Positions 1-7,480 are shown, counted from the stretch's first letter. The stretch is DNA of 9,449 nucleotides from an uncultured Clostridium sp. (GCA_947382445.1 CANCZH010000065.1:1-9449), one strand, 5' to 3'. The notes: generated from the sequence alone by a model not told the origin. A program made the numbers and translations.

Positions 1-73
1 TAATGGAAGCACATATACTTATTACATAGAAGCATATGACAGCACAGGAACATTACTAAGTAAATCAAATTAA
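1..73 (+). CDS. 3' end of paralogue A, same surface-protein family
   Basis: Only the last 24 codons and a TAA stop lie in the window; the reading frame begins with the codon at position 2. The encoded tail, ending IEAYDSTGTLLSKSN, is the same as the tail of paralogue B. The DNA at 1-73 matches 2357-2429 with a single difference (C at 56, T at 2412, a synonymous Leu change). This is therefore the end of another array member, and the array extends upstream of the window. The visible part corresponds to the last strands of the FN3-like C-terminal module. A hairpin terminator follows. Its N-terminal type and full length are unknown. Confidence 0.9.
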   Translation, partial: NGSTYTYYIEAYDSTGTLLSKSN

Positions 74-89
74 TATTATATTAAACACC

Positions 90-121
90 AAAAAAGGGAC
101 TTTTTTACAGCCCCTTTTTTT
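90..121 (+). terminator. Rho-independent terminator of paralogue A
   Basis: AAAAAAGGG (90-98) pairs with CCCTTTTTT (112-120), and CT (100-101) can pair with AG (109-110) across an A/C mismatch. The loop is about 7 nt and the right arm is the T run. It sits 17 nt after the stop of A. Its stem sequence is unrelated to the three later terminators in the array, which share a CTTAGAG core. Confidence 0.75.
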
Positions 122-148
122 GATGTAAGAATTAAATATCCTAGAAAA

Positions 149-228
149 CTATTTTATGTATATTACATACATGTTATAAAGGGAATTTTCATATACTTTC
201 AAAAGATAATAACGTATATTAAAAATAG
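149..228 (+). promoter_or_regulatory. Conserved promoter/leader block of paralogue B
   Basis: This 80-nt block aligns without gaps to the blocks before C, D and E; by my count 72 of 80 columns are invariant. An extended -10 candidate, TGTTATAAA (172-180), is present in all four. Seventeen nt upstream lies a weak -35, TTTTAT (152-157). Between them is a dyad, TATGTA-TAT-TACATA (155-169), that could be an operator. The downstream 44 nt (185-228) is even more constant and contains ATATAC and GTATAT arms (191-196, 214-219) as well as TATACT (192-197), which could be an alternative -10. If the first -10 is used, the 5' UTR is about 65 nt. The exact promoter is inferred; the conservation is observed. 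Confidence 0.65.
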
Positions 229-251
229 AGAACAAAAGCTAGGAGGAACAA

Positions 252-2429
252 ATGAAAAAGAGATTTAAGATAATAACGATTGCTGTTATAGTATTAATTT
301 TAGGAATAGTGATATTATTTTGTAGCAAAATTAATAAAATATTACTAATAGAAAACATAAAACAAAAAATAGCAAAAACAGAAGAAATACAAACAACAGA
401 TGAAGTTACAACAATTGATGTTACTGATTTAGAGATTGGAAAAGATTTTAATCATACTTGTATTTTATTTACAAAATATAATGAAAATGAACATTGGCAA
501 GAGTGTAAATTATGTGGAAAAAAGCAGAATATAGAAAAACATAATTATATTGATGGTGGATGGACTATGGGAAATACGTGTAATCCTCTAAATGTGCATA
601 AATTTAATTGTGAGTGTGGACATGCCTATGAAACACAAGATGGAAAGCCAAGTTGTAATTATTACAGATATAATTGGAATACTACGTATGTAGGTGGATG
701 GATATGTTCAGTTTGTAGTGTAGCTTCAGGAGATTTGCATAAATGTAAAAAGAATGATGGTAGTGATATTAATTGTTTAAATCTAGGTACTTGTGCAATA
801 TGCGGTTACACATATAATGGTTCTAATTCTTACCATGTAGCATGTTGTTATAATTTTGAAGGTATTACAGAAGGCGAAATGAGATGCCAAATATGTAATT
901 TATATTTAGGAAAAGCAAATTACAGCTATATTGAAAGAGTATCTGATACGATGTACAAATATTATTGTAGTTTAACTATCCCTAGTAATTGTCAATATAA
1001 TTTTGTTACAACTTGGAGTGACATATCAAATAATATTACTATTTCCCCTAATATTTCAAATAATGGATATACATATAATGGTATATTCACAATAACTTTT
1101 AATAAGCATACAGAAACAAAAAGTTATTTACAAGTAAATTTTACAGGAAAAATAAATGGAATGAATACAAATGTAATTTTTGATAGTGAATATGCACTAA
1201 AAGCTGATAGTGTACCACCAACAATAACAGAAATATCGAAAGGAAGTTTAACAGAATGGAGCCAAAATAAACCTATTGTTATTTCTGGAACAGAAAATTA
1301 TTGTAATACAATTACAGCAAAAATTGTTGAAGCAGATAATGAAGAAAATATTATTTTCGAAGGACAAGCAACTGTTATTAATGGAAAATATTCTATTTCT
1401 TGTACACCAGATAATATTGAAGTTGGAATAAGTGGAAAGTCATTCAAATGTATTATTACAGATAATTGTGATAATAGCACAGAAGAAATATTTGAAATTG
1501 CAAAAGTTGATAGTGTTCCGCCTAATCCAACATCAGAAGATTCATTAAGTAATGAGTGGGCAAGAGAAAAGAAATTTACATTTAGTGCAATTGATTATGG
1601 AATAGGAGATGTTCAAATTGCATTCAATGATGAAAATGAATATGGAGAAACAATATCAAATGAAAATAATTTTACTAGAGAATATAAATTTGTAGGAGAC
1701 GTATATGAGCCAAAACAAGCTATTGTGTTATATAAAGATGGGCTAGGTAATGTTTCAAGTAAAGAAATAACACTTAACAGAATTGACAATACAGCACCGA
1801 CAATAATAAGTGCAGAACTTCACAATAATAAAATAACAGTAACATCACATGATGAACATGAAACAATTGGAGAGGGATCAGGAGTAGTAAAATATAGATA
1901 CTTAGCAAGTGAAGAAAAACTAGAAAATCCAGTGTTAACAAAAGAAAATAGTATAGAAGTAAACAAAATAGAAGAAATAAAAATAAAAGAAATCTACAAA
2001 AAGAAATACGTTTATGCTGTTGCAGAAGACTACGTAGGAAATGTAAGTGAAGTATATGAATTTAAAGTACCAGAATTAAAATTAACAGCAACAGCAAATC
2101 CAAACACAGCAAATGGAAAAGGAGAAATAATATTAGACTGGTCAAGCTATGATGTAACAGACAAATATTTTGTAATCTATCGTAAAAAAGAAAATCAAGA
2201 AGAATGGGAAACAATAGTTAGCTTAACTCAGAAATTAACAGGAAACACATATACAGACACATTAGCAAATGATGAAGCAGATCCAAACACACCCAATATA
2301 ACAATAACAAGTAATGCTACAAATAATAATATAAATATAACACCAACTGCAACAGATAATGGAAGCACATATACTTATTACATAGAAGCATATGACAGCA
2401 CAGGAACATTATTAAGTAAATCAAATTAA
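252..2429 (+). CDS. Paralogue B: exported Cys/His-rich Ig/FN3-repeat surface protein (725 aa)
   Basis: Function unknown; predicted membrane-tethered extracellular protein. The start is set by AGGAGG at 241-246, five nt before the ATG, and by alignment with C, D and E. Residues 1-6 are Lys/Arg-rich and 7-24 form a hydrophobic segment ending at Cys24. EVTTIDVTDL (51-60) looks like a beta strand. The Cys/His region spans 68-215: H68, C70, H81, C85xxC88, H97, C110, C120xC122, C152xxC155, C165, C175, C181xxC184, C212xxC215. C70 replaces a His found in the other copies, which suits a metal ligand. Residues 216-320 are beta-rich and poorly conserved. Ig-like modules follow at about 321-425, 426-515 and 516-606, with PP/AP linkers such as DNTAPT. 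An FN3-like module (607-725) ends the protein. No LPxTG or enzyme motif is seen. It has its own promoter and terminator. The 5' end resembles C at the DNA level and the 3' end is near-identical to A. Confidence 0.9.
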   Translation: MKKRFKIITIAVIVLILGIVILFCSKINKILLIENIKQKIAKTEEIQTTDEVTTIDVTDLEIGKDFNHTCILFTKYNENEHWQECKLCGKKQNIEKHNYIDGGWTMGNTCNPLNVHKFNCECGHAYETQDGKPSCNYYRYNWNTTYVGGWICSVCSVASGDLHKCKKNDGSDINCLNLGTCAICGYTYNGSNSYHVACCYNFEGITEGEMRCQICNLYLGKANYSYIERVSDTMYKYYCSLTIPSNCQYNFVTTWSDISNNITISPNISNNGYTYNGIFTITFNKHTETKSYLQVNFTGKINGMNTNVIFDSEYALKADSVPPTITEISKGSLTEWSQNKPIVISGTENYCNTITAKIVEADNEENIIFEGQATVINGKYSISCTPDNIEVGISGKSFKCIITDNCDNSTEEIFEIAKVDSVPPNPTSEDSLSNEWAREKKFTFSAIDYGIGDVQIAFNDENEYGETISNENNFTREYKFVGDVYEPKQAIVLYKDGLGNVSSKEITLNRIDNTAPTIISAELHNNKITVTSHDEHETIGEGSGVVKYRYLASEEKLENPVLTKENSIEVNKIEEIKIKEIYKKKYVYAVAEDYVGNVSEVYEFKVPELKLTATANPNTANGKGEIILDWSSYDVTDKYFVIYRKKENQEEWETIVSLTQKLTGNTYTDTLANDEADPNTPNITITSNATNNNINITPTATDNGSTYTYYIEAYDSTGTLLSKSN

Positions 2430-2445
2430 TATTACTTTAAATACA

Positions 2446-2482
2446 AAAAGCACTTAGAGAGATAGTTACTCTAAGTGCTTTT
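2446..2482 (+). terminator. Rho-independent terminator of paralogue B
   Basis: A perfect 14-bp stem, AAAAGCACTTAGAG (2446-2459) with CTCTAAGTGCTTTT (2469-2482), encloses a 9-nt loop. It begins 17 nt after the stop codon. The terminators of C and D keep the CTTAGAG core with matching changes in both arms, which supports a real RNA stem. Confidence 0.85.
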
Positions 2483-2509
2483 ATGCAAGAATTAAATATT
2501 CCTAGCAAA

Positions 2510-2589
2510 CTATTTTATGTATATTACATATATGTTATAAAGGGTATTTTCATATACTTTCAAAAAAGAATAACGTATATTAAAAATAG
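2510..2589 (+). promoter_or_regulatory. Conserved promoter/leader block of paralogue C
   Basis: This is the same ungapped 80-nt block as before B. The extended -10 TGTTATAAA is at 2533-2541, the weak -35 TTTTAT at 2513-2518, and the dyad TATGTA-TAT-TACATA at 2516-2530. The constant 44-nt downstream part is at 2546-2589. It starts 27 nt after the terminator of B, so C should be transcribed independently. Confidence 0.65.
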
Positions 2590-2618
2590 AGTACAAACCA
2601 AAAGCTAGGAGGAGACAA

Positions 2619-4799
2619 ATGAAAAAGAAATTTAAGATAATAACAATTGCTGTTATAATATTAATTTTAAGCATATTGACAATATTTTGTAGCAAAATTA
2701 ATAAAATCTCACTAATAAAAAATATAAAACACAAAGTAGTAAAAGCAGAAGAAATACAAACAGCAGATGAAATTACAATTATTAACGTTACAGATTTAAA
2801 AGATAATGGAAATATAGAACACGAACACATAAATAAAACAATGTATAATGATAATGAACATTGGGAAGAATGTAAAATTTGTGGAGAAAAAAGTAATGAA
2901 AGCAATCATACATTTACGGATAATTGGAATTTAGGAAATGCACAAGACTGTAATCCAAATAACATTAATAAACGTATTTGTAAATGTGGATATAGTTATG
3001 AAACTACATCAGGAAGAAAATCACATATACTTAAATATGAGAATAATACTGGCGGATATTGGGGAGCAAAGGTATGCCAAAATTGTAGAATATATAGAGA
3101 GGACGAACATGAATGCAAAAAAAACGATGGAACTAGAATTAATTGTTCAAATTTAGGAGAATGTTCATTATGTCATTTTACATATGATAAAAATAGAGCA
3201 ACTCATGTAGGTTATTGGTTTAATAATATTCAAGGGAATATAACCTGTACAATATGTAATACATATATGGGAAGAGCAAATAAACATGAGTTAATTAAGG
3301 AATCAGATAATGTATATAAATTATCAACAAGTATTAAAGTTCCAGATAATATAGATACTATAAAAAATGAAACAGAGGTAGACCAATATTTTGGAAATAA
3401 TGTTACAATAAGGGATAATGGTATTTCAAAGAATGGAACAACATGGAATCATGATGCTACAATAACTTTTAATGGATATAATGAATCAAGATCAACAGCA
3501 TTTCTAAAAAATAAATTTAAATTAAATAATATACAGTGTCAGATTATCATGCAGAAAACTTTTTCAATAGATGAAAAGCAACCAACAATTTCAAACATAA
3601 CTTCAAAAGATAATAATTTATTAGATGAATGGAGTAACAACAAACCAATTATTATAACAGGAACAGAAAATTATTGTAGTACAGTAATAGCAAAAATATT
3701 AGATAATGATGCAAATACAATATTTGAAGGAAAAGGAGAGGTAAATAATAAAAATTACTCTATATCATGCATACCAGAGATTAATATAGAAATAGGTGAA
3801 GAGCCAAAAAAATTTATAGTAATAATTACAGATTCTGCTGGAAACAGTACAAGTCAAGAATTTACAATAGCAAAAGTTGATATAATTCCACCCAAACCAA
3901 CATCAAGTGAGGCAATAGGAGGAGACTGGGCAAAATCAAAAGATTTTACATTTACAGCAACAGATTATGGAATAGGAGAAGTGCAAGTGGCATTCAATGA
4001 TATAAAAGATTTAAAATTAGCAAAAGAAAATGAAAATACATATTCAAGAGATTATAAATTTATAGGAGATGTATATAATGAAAAAAAATTATCAGTAATG
4101 TATAAAGATGGATTAGGAAATACATCAATACAAAAAATAACAATAGACAAAATAGATAATACAGCTCCAACTATAACAAACATAGAGCTTCATAATAATA
4201 AAATAACAGTAACATCACATGATGAACACAAAGAACTTGGAGAAGGTTCAGGAGTAGTAAAATATAGATACTTAGCAAGTGAAGAAAAAATAGAAAATCC
4301 AAAGCTAACAAATGAAAACAGTATAGAAGTGTTAAAAGATGAAGAAATACAAATAAAAGATATATACAAAACAAAATATATTTATCTAGTAGCAGAAGAC
4401 TACGTAGGAAATATAAGTGAAATATATGAATTTAAAGTACCAGAACTAAAACTAATAGCTACAGCAAATCCAAACACAGCAAATGGCAAAGGAGAAATAA
4501 TCCTAGATTGGTCAAGTTATGATGTAGAAGATAAATATTTTGTAGTGTACAGAAAAAAAGAAAATGAAACACAATGGAAAGAAATAGTGCCATTAGAACA
4601 AAAATTAACAGGAATTACATACACAGATATGTTAGCAAATGATGAAGCAGACCCAAACATACCAAGTATAACAATAACAAGCAATGCTGAAAATAACAAT
4701 ATAAAAATAACATCAACTGCAATAGATAGTGGAAGTACATATAACTACTATATAGAAGCCTATGACAGTACAGAAACATTAATTAGTAAATCAAATTAA
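2619..4799 (+). CDS. Paralogue C: exported Cys/His-rich Ig/FN3-repeat surface protein (726 aa)
   Basis: Function unknown; same family as B. AGGAGG at 2607-2612 lies six nt before the ATG. Residues 7-24 are the hydrophobic segment, again ending in Cys24, and VVKAEE (40-45) is the best candidate signal peptidase site in the family, although it is not kept in the others. EITIINVTDL (51-60) is the beta-like segment. Candidate metal ligands are H68, H70, H81, C85xxC88, H97, C111, C121xC123, C153xxC156, H164, C166, C176, C182xxC185, H196 and C210xxC213, spaced almost as in B. Residues about 214-320 diverge strongly from every other copy. Ig-like modules lie at about 321-425, 426-516 and 517-608, and the FN3-like tail at 609-726. 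From the second Ig module onward its DNA is very close to E, and from the end of that module onward very close to D. No sorting signal is present. Confidence 0.9.
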   Translation: MKKKFKIITIAVIILILSILTIFCSKINKISLIKNIKHKVVKAEEIQTADEITIINVTDLKDNGNIEHEHINKTMYNDNEHWEECKICGEKSNESNHTFTDNWNLGNAQDCNPNNINKRICKCGYSYETTSGRKSHILKYENNTGGYWGAKVCQNCRIYREDEHECKKNDGTRINCSNLGECSLCHFTYDKNRATHVGYWFNNIQGNITCTICNTYMGRANKHELIKESDNVYKLSTSIKVPDNIDTIKNETEVDQYFGNNVTIRDNGISKNGTTWNHDATITFNGYNESRSTAFLKNKFKLNNIQCQIIMQKTFSIDEKQPTISNITSKDNNLLDEWSNNKPIIITGTENYCSTVIAKILDNDANTIFEGKGEVNNKNYSISCIPEINIEIGEEPKKFIVIITDSAGNSTSQEFTIAKVDIIPPKPTSSEAIGGDWAKSKDFTFTATDYGIGEVQVAFNDIKDLKLAKENENTYSRDYKFIGDVYNEKKLSVMYKDGLGNTSIQKITIDKIDNTAPTITNIELHNNKITVTSHDEHKELGEGSGVVKYRYLASEEKIENPKLTNENSIEVLKDEEIQIKDIYKTKYIYLVAEDYVGNISEIYEFKVPELKLIATANPNTANGKGEIILDWSSYDVEDKYFVVYRKKENETQWKEIVPLEQKLTGITYTDMLANDEADPNIPSITITSNAENNNIKITSTAIDSGSTYNYYIEAYDSTETLISKSN

Positions 4800-4803
4800 A
4801 TAT

Positions 4804-4840
4804 AAAGACACTTAGAGTAGCAGTCACTCTAAGTGTTTTT
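4804..4840 (+). terminator. Rho-independent terminator of paralogue C
   Basis: ACACTTAGAGT (4808-4818) pairs perfectly with ACTCTAAGTGT (4826-4836) around a 7-nt loop. The stem extends through a G-T pair and three A-T pairs to 4804/4840, ending in a T run. It starts 5 nt after the stop. Confidence 0.85.
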
Positions 4841-4867
4841 AAGTAAGAGTTAAATCCTTCTAGAAAA

Positions 4868-4947
4868 CTATTTTATGTATATTACATACATGTTATAAAT
4901 TGTATTTTCATATACTTTCAAAAAAAAATAACGTATATTAAAAATAG
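4868..4947 (+). promoter_or_regulatory. Conserved promoter/leader block of paralogue D
   Basis: This block aligns ungapped to the other three. TGTTATAAA is at 4891-4899, TTTTAT at 4871-4876 with 17-nt spacing, and the dyad TATGTA-TAT-TACATA at 4874-4888. The constant downstream part (4904-4947) contains a run of nine A (4920-4928), produced by substitutions rather than by a length change relative to the other copies. Confidence 0.65.
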
Positions 4948-4975
4948 ATATAAAACAAAAGCTAGGAGGAGACAA

Positions 4976-7252
4976 ATGAAAAAGAGATTTAAGGTAATAA
5001 CAGTAGCAGTAATAATATTGATTTTTTTTATATTAGCACTATTTTGTATCAAGGTTGATAAAATATCACTAATGGAAAATATAAGGCATAAAGTAGTAAA
5101 AACAGAAAAAATACAAAATGGAAATGAAGTTACGATTATTGATATTACTGATTTACGAGACAATGAGAATATAGAACACGAACATATATTTAAAACAATG
5201 TATAATGAGAATGAACATTGGGAAGAATGTATGGTTTGTGGTGAAAAAAATAATAAACTAGGTCATACTTATACAGAAACATGGGCACAGAATAATACAA
5301 AATGTATTAATACAAATTATGCAACTAAAGTATGTTTGTGTGGATATTCATACATATATCATGAACCATGTATATGGAAAGGAGAATATTATACTTCTCC
5401 ATATATGCATTGTAAAAAATGTAGTAATTGTAAAAATGGAATATTGTATCAATATTATGATGATTATCGTGGTAATCATAAATTATGTGATCCAGATAGA
5501 AATGGGGATGTAGAAAATGGAGAAAGATATAGGTATTGGTGTAGAGATAATAATGGAACAAAATTAGATTGTAATCATCCTGGAAAATGTGCAACTTGCG
5601 GTAATATATATACTATTAGTGCTAATCACTATTTATATGGAACTAATCATTTAGAAGATAAAAGAGAAAGTACAGGTATTAATAGATTAACTTGTATTAT
5701 ATGTGGGAATGAATATGGAGAGTATACAACTAAGTTAGAAACAGATTCAAATACCCCTATGACATACACAATAGAAGATACAATAACTTTAAAAAATGGT
5801 GCTACCTTTGCTAAAGTTGAAAATATAAGATATGATTTAGGTATATGGGAATCAAATATACAAACAGTGGCAAAAGAAAATCCTGTACCTACAAATACAA
5901 ATTTTAGATTAGTAAGTATAGGTAAGATGAAAAATAAGGTACCATATGATGCATATACAAGTTTTTATGTGTATATAAATGGACAAGCATGTAGAGTTAC
6001 ATTAAGTGCTTTTAGAGCTTATCCAGATTTTATAAAACCAACAATTTCGAATATAACAATGGGAGATGGTAGTGAGGAGCTAATAGAGTGGAGCAAAACT
6101 AAGCCCATTTATATTTCAGGAATTGAAAATTGGTGTGATACAGTCAATGTTAAGATAATAGATGATAACGAAAGCGTTATATTTGATGGTAGTGGAGCTG
6201 TAAATAATAGTAATTATTCAATATCTTGTACTCCTGAACTTGAATGTGATACAAATGGAAGAACTTTTAAAGCAATAGTAATAGATGCATGTGAGAACAG
6301 TATTGAGCAAAATTTTACTATTGCAAGGGTTGATAGTTATGCTCCTATACCTAAATCAGGTATAGAGATACTAGGTGATTGGGCTAAGTCTAAAAAATTT
6401 ACTTTTAAAGCTACTGATAGTGGTATTGGTGAGGTTAAAATTGCATTTAATGATATTAAAGATTTGAATTTAGCTAATTTTGATGGAGCAGAGTATTCAA
6501 GAGATTATGAATTTATTGGAGATGTATATTATTCAAAACAATTATCAGTATTATATAAAGATGGATTAGGCAACACATCAATACAAAGAATAACAATAGA
6601 CAAAATAGATAATACAGCTCCAACTATAACAAATACAGAGCTTCATAACAATAAAATAACAGTAACATCACATGATGAACACAAAGAACTTGGAGAAGGT
6701 TCAGGAGTAGTAAAATATAGATATTTAGCAAGTGAAGAAAAAATAGAAAATCCAGAATTAACAACAGAAAACAGTATAGAAGTATTAAAAGATGAAGAAA
6801 TAAAAATAAAAGATATATATAGAATGAAATACATATATGTTGTTGCAGAAGACTACGTAGGAAACATAAGTGAAATATATGAGTTTAAAGTACCAGAATT
6901 AAAATTAACAGCAACAGTAAATCCAAATACATCAAATGGAAAAGGAGAAATAATCCTAGATTGGTCAAGTTATGATGTAGAAGATAAATATTTTGTAGTG
7001 TACAGAAAAAAAGAAAATGAAACACAATGGAAAAAAATAGTGCCATTAGAGCAAAAACTAACAGGAAGCACATACACAGATATCTTAGCAAATGATGAAA
7101 CAAAAACAAATACACCTAATATAACAATAACAGGAGATGCTGGAAATAACAATGTAAACATAATGTCAACTACAACAGATAATGGAAGTACATACACCTA
7201 CTATATAGAAGCCTATGACAGCACAGGAGAATTGTTAGGCAAACCAAATTAA
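4976..7252 (+). CDS. Paralogue D: exported Cys/His-rich Ig/FN3-repeat surface protein (758 aa)
   Basis: Function unknown; same family, about 32 residues longer than B and C because the Cys/His region and the stretch after it are larger. AGGAGG at 4964-4969 is six nt before the ATG. The hydrophobic segment (7-24) contains IFFIL, encoded through a run of eight T (5022-5029). The beta-like segment is EVTIIDITDL (51-60). Candidate metal ligands are H68, H70, H81, C85xxC88, H97, C110, C120xC122, C132, C146, C149xxC152, C171, C189, C199, C205xxC208 and C240xxC243. Ig-like modules lie at about 353-455, 456-547 and 548-638, and the FN3-like tail at 639-758. The first half is closest to E. Up to about nt 6540 the gene uses many T-ending codons (ggt, gct, act, att) where C and E use A-ending ones; after that it is almost identical to C. 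This looks like a recombination junction. Confidence 0.9.
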   Translation: MKKRFKVITVAVIILIFFILALFCIKVDKISLMENIRHKVVKTEKIQNGNEVTIIDITDLRDNENIEHEHIFKTMYNENEHWEECMVCGEKNNKLGHTYTETWAQNNTKCINTNYATKVCLCGYSYIYHEPCIWKGEYYTSPYMHCKKCSNCKNGILYQYYDDYRGNHKLCDPDRNGDVENGERYRYWCRDNNGTKLDCNHPGKCATCGNIYTISANHYLYGTNHLEDKRESTGINRLTCIICGNEYGEYTTKLETDSNTPMTYTIEDTITLKNGATFAKVENIRYDLGIWESNIQTVAKENPVPTNTNFRLVSIGKMKNKVPYDAYTSFYVYINGQACRVTLSAFRAYPDFIKPTISNITMGDGSEELIEWSKTKPIYISGIENWCDTVNVKIIDDNESVIFDGSGAVNNSNYSISCTPELECDTNGRTFKAIVIDACENSIEQNFTIARVDSYAPIPKSGIEILGDWAKSKKFTFKATDSGIGEVKIAFNDIKDLNLANFDGAEYSRDYEFIGDVYYSKQLSVLYKDGLGNTSIQRITIDKIDNTAPTITNTELHNNKITVTSHDEHKELGEGSGVVKYRYLASEEKIENPELTTENSIEVLKDEEIKIKDIYRMKYIYVVAEDYVGNISEIYEFKVPELKLTATVNPNTSNGKGEIILDWSSYDVEDKYFVVYRKKENETQWKKIVPLEQKLTGSTYTDILANDETKTNTPNITITGDAGNNNVNIMSTTTDNGSTYTYYIEAYDSTGELLGKPN

Positions 7253-7274
7253 TACTAGTCTAAATATAATAAAG

Positions 7275-7308
7275 AAACTTAGAGCAGCGGTGAACTCTAA
7301 GTTTTTTT
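7275..7308 (+). terminator. Rho-independent terminator of paralogue D
   Basis: AAACTTAGAG (7275-7284) pairs with CTCTAAGTTT (7295-7304) around a 10-nt loop, followed by a T run to 7308. It is the third member of the CTTAGAG terminator series and keeps pairing despite changed outer bases. Confidence 0.8.
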
Positions 7309-7350
7309 ATATATCATGAAAGTCATACTAACTTTCATGATATATAAAAA
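7304..7350 (+). repeat. 20-bp perfect inverted repeat after the D terminator
   Basis: The 20-nt arm at 7304-7323 is exactly complementary to 7331-7350, with a 7-nt loop (7324-7330). The left arm begins in the T run of the preceding terminator and the right arm ends in five A. It could act as a second, bidirectional terminator or be the end of an inserted element. No counterpart exists in the A-B, B-C or C-D spacers. Confidence 0.85.
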
Positions 7351-7457
7351 CATAATGTACACAAATTTATTTCATAAATTTGGCACACGAACAAATTAAC
7401 GGAAAGCCAAAGAGAAAAGTAAAAATTATGCTAATTTAATGGCTTTCCGATTTGTTC
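7309..7457. other. Extra ~150-nt structured segment unique to the D-E spacer
   Basis: The D-E spacer is 336 nt; the other three are 176-189 nt and pass directly from terminator to the promoter block. Here about 150 nt lie between. The segment holds the remainder of the 20-bp inverted repeat, a small hairpin AAATTTAT-TTC-ATAAATTT (7363-7381), and a long bulged dyad at 7389-7457. I see no gene, no plausible ribosome binding site and no transposase. It may be a small non-autonomous (MITE-like) insertion or a structured RNA. I found no convincing target-site duplication or shared terminal repeat joining the two ends. Confidence 0.55.
7389..7457. repeat. Long bulged inverted repeat with nested hairpin
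   Basis: GAACAAAT (7389-7396) and CGGAAAGCCA (7400-7409) together pair with TGGCTTTCCG and ATTTGTTC (7440-7457), giving 18 bp with a three-base TAA bulge (7397-7399). The 30-nt loop contains AAATTA-TGC-TAATTT (7423-7437), a further 6-bp hairpin. The stem is GC-richer than its surroundings, which makes chance pairing less likely. Confidence 0.8.
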
Positions 7458-7480
7458 TAAAAAAGTAAACCTTCAAAAAG

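Noticed and set aside
190..197. CATATACT as a sporulation sigma-E/K type -10 with ATA of TTATAAA as its -35
   Set aside because: The resemblance is loose, and the extended TGTTATAAA is a better housekeeping -10. I keep this only as a remote alternative that start-site mapping could settle.
4920..4928. A9 run in the leader of D as a length-variable expression tract
   Set aside because: The four leaders align without gaps here; the run arises from base substitutions relative to B, C and E, not from a change in length.
2938..5513. Two + strand open frames of 64-72 codons (2938-3156 and 5319-5513) inside genes C and D
   Set aside because: They overlap the Cys/His regions in another frame and encode no recognisable protein; they are by-products of AT-rich coding sequence.
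7316..7399. Small open frame of 27 codons in the D-E spacer beginning at the ATG at 7316
   Set aside because: No ribosome binding site precedes it, its start lies inside the left arm of the 20-bp inverted repeat, and its composition is unremarkable. It is most likely chance.
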